Shown here: positions 53,739 to 64,000 of the stretch, piece by piece
How the letters are laid out: each line of letters opens with the position of its first letter
Numbering within the stretch: the first letter of the stretch is position 1
NCBI GenBank assembly: GCA_019843655.1
Contig: JACDQD010000007.1
Location: forward strand, 11,033,600 to 11,097,599
Source of the DNA: Lethocerus indicus
Lineage: Eukaryota > Arthropoda > Insecta > Hemiptera > Belostomatidae
DNA: 64,000 bases
Direction of reading: 5' to 3'
Notes under the pieces: model-generated
Seen by the model: only the letters and a program-made list of their open reading frames with translations
The model's database searches: none
What the model was told of the DNA's origin: nothing
Position numbers and translations under genes: made by a program

Positions 53739-56700
53739 GGATATAATCCGACGTTACATAATTGAAAATACATATCCACTGGAAGCAATGATGTACACAG
53801 TGTACACCATTTATTTCTCATTATTCGTAATTTGTTGTGAGCTGTGTTCACTTTGACTGGACATCTCACCGGGCCATGATACACACAGGTAAGTAATATT
53901 TTATAACCACGGAATAATTGGAACGGCAATATTATCGAATAAAATAAAATACGGAATTAATTTAAAATATCGAGCAAAAAAATTTACATTGTCGTACTCT
54001 GAATTATTCTTTACTCAACTTAAAATTTGATACTAAATATGCTAAGTTGGCGCTGTGGTTGATTGCCACTACCTACGAGGAAATTCGTTTTGTTCTGTTT
54101 ATTTTTTTTTTGTGTAAAGGTACAATTCGAAGCGGCTGGAATAGAAAACAGGGGCAGGCTCAAACGCCGGAGGCCAAGGCTGCGCTTGATGGCGAGGGGA
54201 AGAAACTGAGTATAAAATTAGTTTATCGGGGAAAAGGCGGGTATTCTGCTCTGGCGACTGATTTCCGGGGCTTATATCCGGCCCAGCTTCTCCTTTCAAA
54301 TCAGATTTCTGGCAAACCAGTTTATATCGGCCGCTACAAAGTCCAAGGATGTGCGGGCGCGTGTGGGAGCGGGCGCTGCCTCTGCCAGTACTTCACGGCG
54401 CTCAATTCTCCCCTTTTCCCCTTCCGGTAAATCAAACCCGACCGAACCGGTACGGTCAACATGTTTTGTCCCTCGGGACCGCTTTTTTTCAGACAATAAC
54501 GCCCTCCCCAATTACAACCGCGGCTCTCCTTCGATCGAAGTATACCTCGTATATATCTGCGGTGGAACAAGGATATTACGGGATTGTATCCCTGCCAAGG
54601 AATCGGGCGAATCCTGTTTCCGACCTGTCTTCTCACTCTTTACATCATTCGCGACACCTCTTGAAACATAATCAGATTTTTCCTCCACCTCAGACGGGGA
54701 GGAAATATCCCCGCTCCTCTGCTGTTCTCCTTGACATTTTTTCTCACACCTCGAACATATTTTTGAACCCTCTTCGATTCTTGTTCGATTATATTTAGCC
54801 TGTAATGTCATTTAAATAGCTGGTCAATATTTGACCATTTATTTTTTGTCAACTTTTATGTGCCTGTTATTCTACAAAATTCGAAATGTATACAACACAA
54901 TTAACGAATTTTATCGTTGTACAATTTGCAGCAATGTCACTAAAATGACCTGATTCTTTAAAGAACGGAAAGTGGAAAAAAATAAACCCATTCATACTGT
55001 CGCGTAGTTATGGCATAAAAGATGGAATACAATAAAAAAAAACTTTAGGGTTAATCACTCTTGCCACGGTATTTAAAATAAGGATCTCGAGTTTGATATT
55101 GTCGAGTGTTTGTCCCAAAGAGTTCACGAACATCTATATAGTTGACGGAAAATTGAATACATTTGTACACTTTGGATACACATCGAGTTTGGCGAAGAAT
55201 CCCCGTAACAATTTCACGGAAAAAAAATTGTGAACCCCCGCCCATAATTGGACCATTCAAATGGCGACCGACCGTCTATACGGCAGGGCGGGTTGAAAAG
55301 CGGCGGGGAAATCGTTTTTCATATTTTTCCCTCGGCAGCGGCAGCTCCGCTCTTTGGCGATGGATTGGGAAAAATGGGGCTGTGGAGCTCCACTGTAGGG
55401 GAGTGGGGGAGGCCGAATTTACCGCTCAATTGATTGCTCAATTACGACTCAATAAACCCGAGGATTGAGAAGATTTCTCGACTCCGCCAGGAGCCAGAAA
55501 GGCGCCCCTATATATATCCCCGCCGAGTGGCCCAATTGTTTACCTTTCACCGCCCCTATTAAATTGTCCTTTTATTTTATTTTTGTTTAATTTTACGGTT
55601 TGAAGTTTCAGACCGTGTTCGCGTTGGTATGATAGTGGCGTAATAAGAATTGTCAGGATCAATTAGTTTCAATCATAGGAGTTTCGAATGAATTGATAAT
55701 GAATGAACGGCCGTAGCGTTTTCAACACACAGGGCGGAAAAGTAGTAATGCGTTTTTCTTATTTGAGAATCGTTTTATTATAAACAATAATTTTTTTTTA
55801 AGGAATATTACGAAAATAAATTTTGGAAAGAAATATGACCCATAAGATGTTCAAATTTTTAGCATTGCAAATAGAATTATAAGCATCTTTATAATCTTTA
55901 TAAACATAAATTTCAGTAAACATAATTTCTTATATTGAGTGTCGGCTACCAACTGTTTGCAGAGTGTACTAATAATTCAGAGTTAATCCGTCGGTTGTAT
56001 TTATTGCTCCATCTCAAATGGAACATTATAAATTTAAGGAATATTTTAAATTAAACTGTTAAATTAAACTCGAGTTGCTTCCTGTTTTAATTATTCGAGC
56101 AATTACCTCGCATAATAAATATTCCAATCGCACTCAACTTTCCTCTTTTGAACTTCTATTGTTATTATAAGGTTATTTATATTGTTTCACATAAAATAAA
56201 GCAGCTATAATGTAATATTTTAAGATTTTTCTATTTAAACAGTAAACCGTTGCACTCTAGGTTACTCGTTTTGGAGTGTAAAATTTTAAATTTCATTTCC
56301 GGCAAATAACTATTTCTGGGAAATATTGTGGACTATCTAAGCATTTCCCATACATGCATATTTATTTTTTGAGCCGAAAAGACAAGCTCTTATTTTTCAG
56401 AAATTATTTACAAAAAGCGCTAAATATTTGTTTCATTATTGAAGAATGAAATATGAAACAACCTTTTACATAATATTCATACATTTGAATTGTCAGTTCT
56501 CTCGGAATCAATGGGTGCAAAACGAGGATCCTGGGTTGAAGGAATCTTCTAAGCACAGGTGAATCACATTTACCTTAAGGTACTAACAGTTCGGACAATT
56601 ATTAGAATTCTAATACGTCTAAATAAAACCAGTGGCTATTTAAAACACTGAAATAAATTTGGTGAGGTGTGATATTCATTCCAGAAAAATCCATCCGTAA

Positions 56701-58648
56701 GGTACGAAATACATGAGGTGCAGGTGCACTTACTGCAGGTGATAAAGGGATACTTAAGAGGTTTCCAAAAATTGATGGGTGGGCGCACGAAGATTATTTG
56801 TCGCCCGGGTTAGATTGACAGTGAAGGTGATGCATGGATACGGTCTCGCCATCATCCTGAGTGTTGGACCACAGAAATTCGCCCAATAAATGAACCGTCT
56901 CAGAGGTTCCGGAGAATCTACCTCAGCTATAATACTCTCCGCAGGGGGACCCCAGAGGTATACTGCGACCCTTAATGGCTTGCATTAATTGCTCCGGAAC
57001 AATTACAAGACTAAGATATAACTCCCCTCGTAAGTACCAAGGTACTGACAGTACACGCCTTAGGGTTTCGGCCCCTGAGCAGGGTCTACTGAAAATTTGC
57101 CTACTATATCTGTCTTCTGACCCTGATAAGCGTGTTGATGAGCAAGGGTGCGCCTATTTTGAGGTAAATTATTAGGTTAAATTCGGGTGAAAATTCGTAA
57201 GGGAGTAGCCACAGAAAGTGTCGACGGATCTCGAGAATACAATTCAGGTAATGTCCGAGTTACGCTGAAATTTAATTATCGAGAATATTATCCTGTTTGC
57301 GACGTCTGGGTCGACGCGTGGGAACAGTCAATTGAACTAAGGTCCGTATATTAGTCGAGCGGGCACTAGACTCGAATGCATCGAAGTGCCACTGGAGCCT
57401 TGGTATTGGAGAGAGACGGCCAGAAAGCCAGAGCTAGACCTACGTAGAGATGGGGAATAGGAGACCCTACGGGAGAGAGAGAAAGGGGGAGAGAGAGAGA
57501 GAAAAGGGGGATAGAGAGAGAGCGAACTATCGCTGGTAGACCCACATAACACCGGTACCATTCCCTCTCGAATCGAATTAGGGATAACTGTAAATCGTCG
57601 GACCTGTCTTAAAGGTATTCGTAACACCAGTCTGAGTACCGAATGACAAAAACAAATTCAGACAGAACGAGGTCGATGATATGGTCTTATGCCATTGCTC
57701 CCCCCAGAATGATCATTATTTAAAAAAAAGAATGGATTTGGGGTGAAAATATTCATGAATTCTGATAAGATTCCTCTCAATCTTCTTCACCTCCTTCTTC
57801 CATCTTATGATCACACCTTCACATGAAGAAGACTCTGTACTTCTACTCGATCAACCGCAATTTATCGTCCATTTGACAGTTAAGATCGGAGGAACCACGG
57901 CAGCAAAATTATACGACATAAAATTTCAAGAAAAATATTACGAAACTCTTCATGTTTTTTAAAAACGAAAATTTTTATTTTTGATCGTACTCGCGTGCCG
58001 CAAAAACGCTAGGCCGAGAGCGCGATTAGTTTCCATGGAGAAAGCGTCGTCCCGCTCTCGTCCGGCCTAAGCCCGGGGACATTACCCGGGTCGTCCGACT
58101 CCCGGAAAAAGGAAATAAACTGTGAAAAAAAAAATCCCGGCGGAGGTAAAAAGGAGGAGCGATAGTCCCACGGGACAATCCCAGTTGCCGCGGATATTTG
58201 GAAGTGGGCCAAAGGGAAGAACACGAAGATAAGGGGAGGGGGGGGGAGGACGCGCATATGTTAGAGGCTGTAAAGGGTTTCGGCCCAACACAGAGATTCC
58301 ATCTCGGCCGGGGCTAGGGATTTTTAGCGTTTATTTAGCCTTTTATACGGCCTAATAACAAGATACGAATAAAAACGGCTACTAAAGCCTGATTTATAGT
58401 CTCCGTTTAGACCTACGTTTATGTGCTAAAAAATATTTTAGCAAAATTGCAACGAAAGTACTCATTTACCAATGTAGTATTTATCCAAATATAAGATATA
58501 CACGAGCAGAATAACGCTACTTTACGAATACAAAATAGGGACACACTTTTGTAAGAAGGCTGTATGTTAGCACTGCACAGGTTAGGAAGTCCCTTCTTCC
58601 TAGGAAAGGACTTCTTCCTTCTTCGTCCTGTGAAGCACGGACAGTAAA

Positions 58649-58706
58649 TCTCCACAATGGTGTAAATACATATTCTTTCTCCACAATGGTGTAAATACAT
58701 ATTCTA
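58649..58706. repeat. Perfect 29 bp tandem duplication
   Basis: The unit tctccacaatggtgtaaata through catattct occurs twice in direct succession (58649-58677 and 58678-58706) with only the last base differing. This suggests a recent slippage or duplication event in the large intron. Confidence 0.9.
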
Positions 58707-59473
58707 TGTCGTAGAATACCGGGGCCTAAAATTAATAGTCTGTCTATACTAAACAAAGTAGTGTCGCCAACTCAATCTACTTAAAACTTAATTTTTCGCT
58801 CATGTGAAGTCCGTCGATCGTGTGTAACCGTCGTTGACAATTTTATATGCCCGACAATACGCGGACCCCTCAAACAAAAACTTTCGGGCCAATGCCAAGT
58901 TTAAATCTGTACCGAAGGTGTGGAATCGACGCTGAGGGGCGGCCGGCGTTTAACGGCCCATCTATTATGGAACAGAAGCTGTCTACGCCCCCCTCTCCCA
59001 GTAGGAACTCCTTCAAACCTCTCTGTACCCTCTCACTGTACTCGCTCCTACTTTCATTTATATCAACATTCCCAAACGTTACATTTTTCATTGAATTCGC
59101 ATCGCCGAGTGGTCCACCCCCGCAGCTTGTACGTGAATATACAATTCACAGTACATGAATAAGCAAATAATGCTGGAGTTAACAATAGGTGGTTCATTTT
59201 GACTTTGTCCTTAACTTGTAATATACTTAAGCATTAAAACCGTGTAGGCGAATGGGAATAAGAATTAAACATGGAAAAGTTTAATTTTGTACTGCCCAAA
59301 TCTAATAAATGTAAATCAAGTATTATTCACAATTTTGTTCTCTCCCGAGGCCAATACTTGTCATTGCTAACGTGATTTTTGTTGGTTTATAAATATATTT
59401 CCGGAATTCAAACTGTTGCAATTCGAAAATATTGTTTGATAATAAATATTGGACTGAAGGAAGGTGCACCTAC

Positions 59474-59629
59474 CGACTTCACCGTTATAGTTGATGTCGT
59501 CGCCGTCCTCGCGCCTCCACATGACGTAGGGCTCTGGGTAGCCGACAGCCTTGCAGACCAGGGTCACGTTGGCCGATTCCCTGACCACCATGTCCGTGCT
59601 CGTCTCCTTGTCAACTATGCTCGGCGGAA
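59474..59629 (-). CDS. DIP-like Ig-superfamily protein, exon B (first half of Ig domain 2)
   Basis: The exon is 156 bp, phase 1 to phase 1. With the last base of exon A it begins VPPSIVDKETSTDMVVRE, the Ig1-Ig2 linker and A strand, and continues through LVCKAVGYPEPYVMWRREDG, containing the first Ig2 cysteine (residue 26) and the core Trp of VMWRRED. An N-glycosylation sequon, NVT, precedes the cysteine. It ends INYNGEV plus one base. The acceptor is ttgttttcag at 59630-59639 and the donor G|gtaggt has GT at 59473-59472. The split in the middle of Ig2, after NGEV, matches the exon C start (VNVVDGEVLH) without gap or overlap, giving the continuous DIP Ig2 sequence. The open frame continues upstream past the acceptor for about 35 codons, but that stretch has no family similarity and is read-through into the intron. 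Confidence 0.93.
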
Positions 59630-60357
59630 CTGAAAACAATAAAAGCGACGATAGTGGTGAGAACACTCGGAGAACATCACCCGATCGCATCGACTGCCAG
59701 ATAGAGATAAATAAAAACGCATGCATTACGGTCATTGCTCGCCTTCCTCGCTAAGAATATGAAGCGACTATAAATCACATCTTTACCTCAGGACAGATTT
59801 CGAAACGTATGTAAGATGCGAAATAAAGGAATGCGGAGGAAGTAGAGTCCTGGAAAAAATATTAAATTTTAAACCAACAATATATTTCTAGTGAAGCCCC
59901 CGTATTCTCATACACTTTTATGAACACTGTTGATTTCCTTTGACACTACCTAATTTCGTGATCTATGTTACCGGACAGGTTTGTACAATAATATTAGGTT
60001 AATTTATATGTTATGTGTTATAATTAATTTTTACGATCATTCTTTCACATTCTATTACGTGCCTCAATTCAATCTCGAAAATTACTCTTCTTTCAAAATA
60101 TGCGAGAAGCCGGATGGGTCTATTTCGTTGTTTTAAGGTGGATAAAACGCGCTTGCTACTAATTAATGGACTCTGTATCGGCTTGGCTGGATTGGCAGAT
60201 TATACCCACTCACTCGTGTTTGTTGAAGCGTTATAGATTCACAGATTTGTTGAGTCGGCATTTTGCTTTTATTCAGCTGCGATTTGTTCGCACGATGAAA
60301 TTGGAGGGATATATTTATTCTTGGCCTATATATAAATATATCCCTATATAATTCATA

Positions 60358-60417
<60 letters not shown>

Positions 60418-63400
60418 CAACCGTAAATTATAGATCGATGAGATCATAGGAATTTTGGGAACATTCCAAAGGATAACATCATAATTATAAGGCTATTCAT
60501 GGGCCTTAATTGTTTTTTGTATAAAGGTATTATCCAGGGGGAAAATAGATGTTATGACTATACAAGTTTTCGAATCGGAGTTGTACGTATTTGTAAATAA
60601 TCTTCAGTGCGAACTGAACGAGGGGATGCTGCGTACTGAAGATGTTGGGCATTATTGTCCAGGAAACAGAATTGAAATATTACTCTACCGTGTAGCGCCA
60701 GAATTGTCCGCAGTTGACGCTAACTTTAATTTTATATGCGTCGGTTGATTTACGGTGCCGGGAAGGCTGAAATTCGGGCGGACGAACAAAGGGGGATTTT
60801 CCCCCCTTTAATCGAAGCGTGTCCCGAAACTTGGTTATCGCGTGCCAACTAATAATATTTCAATTTTTCCCGACCTTCTTTCCTGCCCGCGAAATTCAGT
60901 TTCTTCGGAGGAATTAATTTTAAATTTAATCGCTTTTACATGACTCGTGTAAGCGGTGCGGGGTTCAATTTCAGTACCGGATCCCGGCGGAAAATCAAGT
61001 TCGGTACCTTGTATTGTTTTTAGACAAAAGGGTACCGAACGGCGCTTAACGAAATCAAGAAACCGTTATTCGCCGAACGAGTTGAAAATGTTTTTGCATA
61101 ATCTACTTATAACATATTGATCTACTTTAAATATTATTTTAAGATATATTTTTCTTATGGATGGGATGGGGTTCCCATCTAAGGAAAAAACCTTATGGGT
61201 CTAAGGGTTTAAAGAAAAATGATTTCTCTAGATAATAGAACTGGAGGAACAGTAGACGACTGCTAATCCGGTGGAAACCGAGAAGCCACTATTTCCCCCA
61301 GACGGCCGCACTGGTTTCTTAATCGCGGTGGGGCGAGGCGAAATTAAAATTCTTCTTTTTGTCTCGTCGTTGGAACTTTCCCGCTTTCCTCTTTCCCCTT
61401 CTCTTTTGCGCGTTAAAAAACAAAAAGAAATCCGCCCGGATTATTATTGGAGTTAATAGAGTAACGGTGGCTGGCGGTGCCCACTTTGATGCCGACCTTA
61501 TTAAAAACAGAAAACTGGTGGCTAGTCATGGAGGTAGTCATATTATTATTAAAAACAATCCTGGCAACATGTTTCTCTCTGTTGGGCCGCCACCTATTTC
61601 CAACAATGGCTAATCGGGTACAATTATATTTTTTTAATTTTCCGAAGAATAATTGCCAAGGACGGTGGCGATAATTGCCTCGGTGATGCGATTATTACGG
61701 ACCGAATATCTGATATATTGTGTCCTCTGATTTTTCTGATTAGTCTGCGACATCCAGTCTGGATAAAAGTAGAAGAAGAGGTGTTAAAATGTAAATACGT
61801 AAGAAGTACGAGATGAGGTTGTAAAGGAAGGATTTATTATTTATAAATTTACTTAAAATAATTATCCAAAAATACTTTCAAATTAATTTATCATGGGATT
61901 CCGTTATTTAATTATGTATTAATTTTAAATCTTATAACTGGAAACACCGATATGCAAAAATCCACTAGATGCATTATTAACGTTATACTGATAGCGCGAA
62001 GCCGAAGCAGGTACAATTCTGAACACTCACCAATCCCTCGCCCGTGTAATTTATGATCCGTGTTAAAGTCCGTTGTAAGTTATCGCATTATACTTTTATA
62101 CGCATGAAACTTTTTACGGTTTACGCGAGACGCGGGGAAATCGAACTTCGGAATTTCCCTTCAATTACTCCTTATCCTTAAGAAACTCATTATATATGGG
62201 CACGTCGTCCACCGGTGTTGAGGGCGGCGGCCATGTTGTCAGCACTCTTGTTGGGCAGAAACAAGCGTCGTAGAAAGTTCAGAAACAAACAACACAATTT
62301 ATATGTAAAGAGTTCAATGAACTTTCTTTTGACTAAATTCAAATTCGTAATTAAAGGGAATTTTAATTTCCTCCTTTTCTCAGTGGTTAGATTGCCAGTT
62401 GGAAGTTCGTTATGCCGGAATTTTTCTTCAAATAAAGGTTTGATTTGATTACTAGAACGGCTTTTAATGGTGCTGCCTGCTCTGTACGAAGAAGCCTGTA
62501 TGTACGGGCGGCTGGTGAAGAGGCACAAGCAGTGTATAAATTGCCATAAGACGAGTGGACAACCGGCATTAAGCCCTGCATTTATTCCTCTATGCGCCCC
62601 GGGGCGGCGATTAATTTAAATTCCGGGCCACAATTTAATAATTTTATTGCGGCAATTATACACCCCGTTTTATTGCCCCCCGGCCCGACACCGCTCGCCT
62701 AATGGCCACCCACCCGACATTCATTATCTAGTTATTATTTTTTTCTCATTTTTCATTCTCCCCGCCTCGCCCTACACTCCTCTCTCGCTTTTCCCGGCCG
62801 TGGAGGGGGGGGTTTCCTTCTGTTTATATACGAAGGGAAATATTAACGCCCGGAACGAGTCGTACGTTGGAGCCGGGCGTAATTGCGTACTTTGCCGGGG
62901 CCCGTGAGATAAGAAGGCCGACCGGCGACGTTTCTCTGGCAGTACAATATCTTGCGACGCGTGACTCCTCTCCCCGATTAAAAACTGGGCTCACGGCCCT
63001 TTTGTACGAGTTTCGAAACCCGCCCTTTCCGTATTTGTGCGAGGAAATTGCTCTAATTATACCCGACTAACGGCGCGTTATTATTGTCTGGAATTATTCG
63101 CCCCGGACAATCACGCGAACGGGATTGCCCCGGTCGGAAAATGATGGTGCCTAAGGTAAACGTAATGTTAACAAGGGGCTCGGTTCATGCCCTAAATAAG
63201 TGTTAGAAATTTAAACTCTTCCGATAAGCTTTAAGGGAAATTAAATTAGTCCCAACCAGAATTTCATAGCGCAAATGGCAGCTTACGGTCATTTTTGGGC
63301 TTATTTCCTTTATTTACTGTTCTATAGACATCTACTGAATCCATATAGAATTGTGTTTATTACATACTTATATCTAGAACATGTATTCCTTTTGTTTGAA

Positions 63401-63445
63401 CCTTTGTCATGAACTGGCAACGTTCTGTTGAAATGATTTACTGAC
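59630..63445 (-). other. Intron A-B, 3.8 kb, phase 1
   Basis: GT-AG intron between the Ig1 half-exon and the first Ig2 half-exon. It holds a 54 bp (AT)n tract at 60361-60414 and GC-rich islands around 60740-61050, 61270-61450 and 62580-63150; the last is the strongest, with runs such as gccccccggcccg. The rest is AT-rich and featureless to me. Several open frames of 60-112 codons on either strand resemble no family I recognise. Confidence 0.8.
60361..60414. repeat. (AT)n microsatellite
   Basis: Uninterrupted AT dinucleotides over 54 bases in the intron between exons A and B. Confidence 0.97.
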
Positions 63446-63653
63446 CTACGACCTGAAGGTAGCCCTGCCTACTCCTCATCGGGTCGGTGTTGACTTGGCA
63501 CATGTACCAGCCCCTGTCCGCCTCCTGGACGTTCTTGATGTGGAGATACCACGACCTGTGGTCGTTGTACGAGAGGGTCACCCTCGGATTCTGAGTTATG
63601 ACATTGTGGTGTATGGACAGTATCGTCTGAGTGTCCACCCTAACCCACGCCAC
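63446..63653 (-). CDS. DIP-like Ig-superfamily protein, exon A (second half of Ig domain 1)
   Basis: This internal exon encodes 69 codons plus one base, the C-terminal half of the first Ig domain of a Dpr-interacting protein (DIP). It starts VAWVRVDTQTILSIHH and contains the F/G-strand signature DRGWYMCQVNTDP, whose Cys (residue 52 of the exon) is the second disulphide cysteine of Ig1; the partner cysteine is upstream of the window. The TQTILSIHH, YNDHRSWYLHIK and GYLQVV stretches are typical of insect DIPs and closer to them than to lachesin. The acceptor reads ggttgcag at 63654-63661 and the exon opens in phase 0. The donor is G|gtcagt with GT at 63445-63444, leaving a phase-1 end that joins exon B to give VVVPPS. 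DIPs are cell-surface receptors on neurons that bind Dpr proteins in synaptic partner recognition. Motifs look nearest to the DIP-alpha/beta group, but I cannot assign the paralogue. Confidence 0.93.
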
Positions 63654-64000
63654 CTGCAACCAATTCATTAATTAAGAAAAATAATAAATGAAATACAACA
63701 ATAATCATACGGCCACGCGACATATATTGTCAATTTAACGACATATCGGTCTATCTTTATATATTATTTGCGGAATTAGCAAATACGGGTCTGGTTTGGG
63801 ACCAGATAAGCGTGCGGAGAAAAAAGTACAAAGCGATGAAATTTCTTACTTCTTTATAGGCTCTAAAAATTTAAAAGATAAAAAAGACTCGGTCCTATTA
63901 AAGAAATAACAAATTTTTATATCGAACCCTTCCAACAGGTACTACAAATTATCTAATTTTCAATTTTACAAAGATTATTAAATATATACCCTCGCGGGAA
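63654..64000 (-). other. Intron upstream of exon A (3' end only)
   Basis: This is the 3' end of the intron that separates exon A from the exon coding the signal peptide and first half of Ig1, which are beyond the window. The sequence is AT-rich. It has a T-rich tract before the acceptor of exon A when read on the minus strand. I see no coding segment or repeat in it. Confidence 0.75.

Noticed and set aside
53365..53856. Plus-strand open frame of 163 codons, the longest in the window
   Set aside because: No recognisable family. A frame of this length is expected about once by chance in 64 kb searched in six frames, and no fitting splice sites bound it. The strong donor 30 bp downstream is past its stop codon.
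54349..54798. Overlapping open frames on both strands (up to 149 codons)
   Set aside because: Several frames of both strands are open at once in a GC-rich segment, typical of low stop density rather than coding.
59630..59735. N-terminal extension of exon B with a Met start and hydrophobic stretch
   Set aside because: Could suggest an alternative signal peptide, but a good acceptor at 59630 and exact phase match with exon A explain the exon start; the extension has no family similarity.

Overview
The window is intron-dominated genomic DNA from an arthropod, most likely an insect. It carries one recognisable gene, on the minus strand: five exons of a DIP-type (Dpr-interacting protein) immunoglobulin-superfamily cell-surface protein. 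The exons lie at 63653-63446, 59629-59474, 18983-18855, 8883-8746 and 46-1. Their splice phases fit exactly, and the joined reading frame runs for 225 codons plus two bases. It covers the second half of Ig1, all of Ig2 and the first two thirds of Ig3. The gene is open at both ends: signal peptide, first half of Ig1, end of Ig3 and membrane anchor all lie outside the window. The arthropod assignment rests on the DIP-type sequence, because the vertebrate IgLON relatives are clearly more divergent.

Layout in the direction of transcription (from 64000 down to 1): 347 bp of an upstream intron; exon A (Ig1, second half); 3.8 kb intron; exon B (Ig2, first half); a very long 40.5 kb intron; exon C (Ig2, second half); 10.0 kb intron; exon D (Ig3, first half); 8.7 kb intron; start of exon E (Ig3, continued), which runs off the window. 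About 99 percent of the window is therefore intron. The four complete introns are all phase 1, so exons B, C and D are all multiples of three.

The introns are AT-rich and interrupted by GC- and CpG-rich islands of a few hundred bases. They hold simple repeats: (GT)n, four AT or T tracts and a 155 bp (GA)n tract. They also hold a composite tandem repeat at 11805-12600 with a helically phased array of short palindromes, and a small dispersed family of three related elements, two of them in opposite orientation. I found no second gene, tRNA, rRNA, CRISPR array or recognisable transposase or reverse transcriptase. The longer open frames inside the introns look like chance: they have no recognisable family, no fitting splice context, and lengths expected in this much sequence.

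Nothing here supports a new multi-gene system. The items most worth a second look are the hairpin array with its duplicated flanking unit, the dispersed element family, and the size and island structure of the 40 kb intron.
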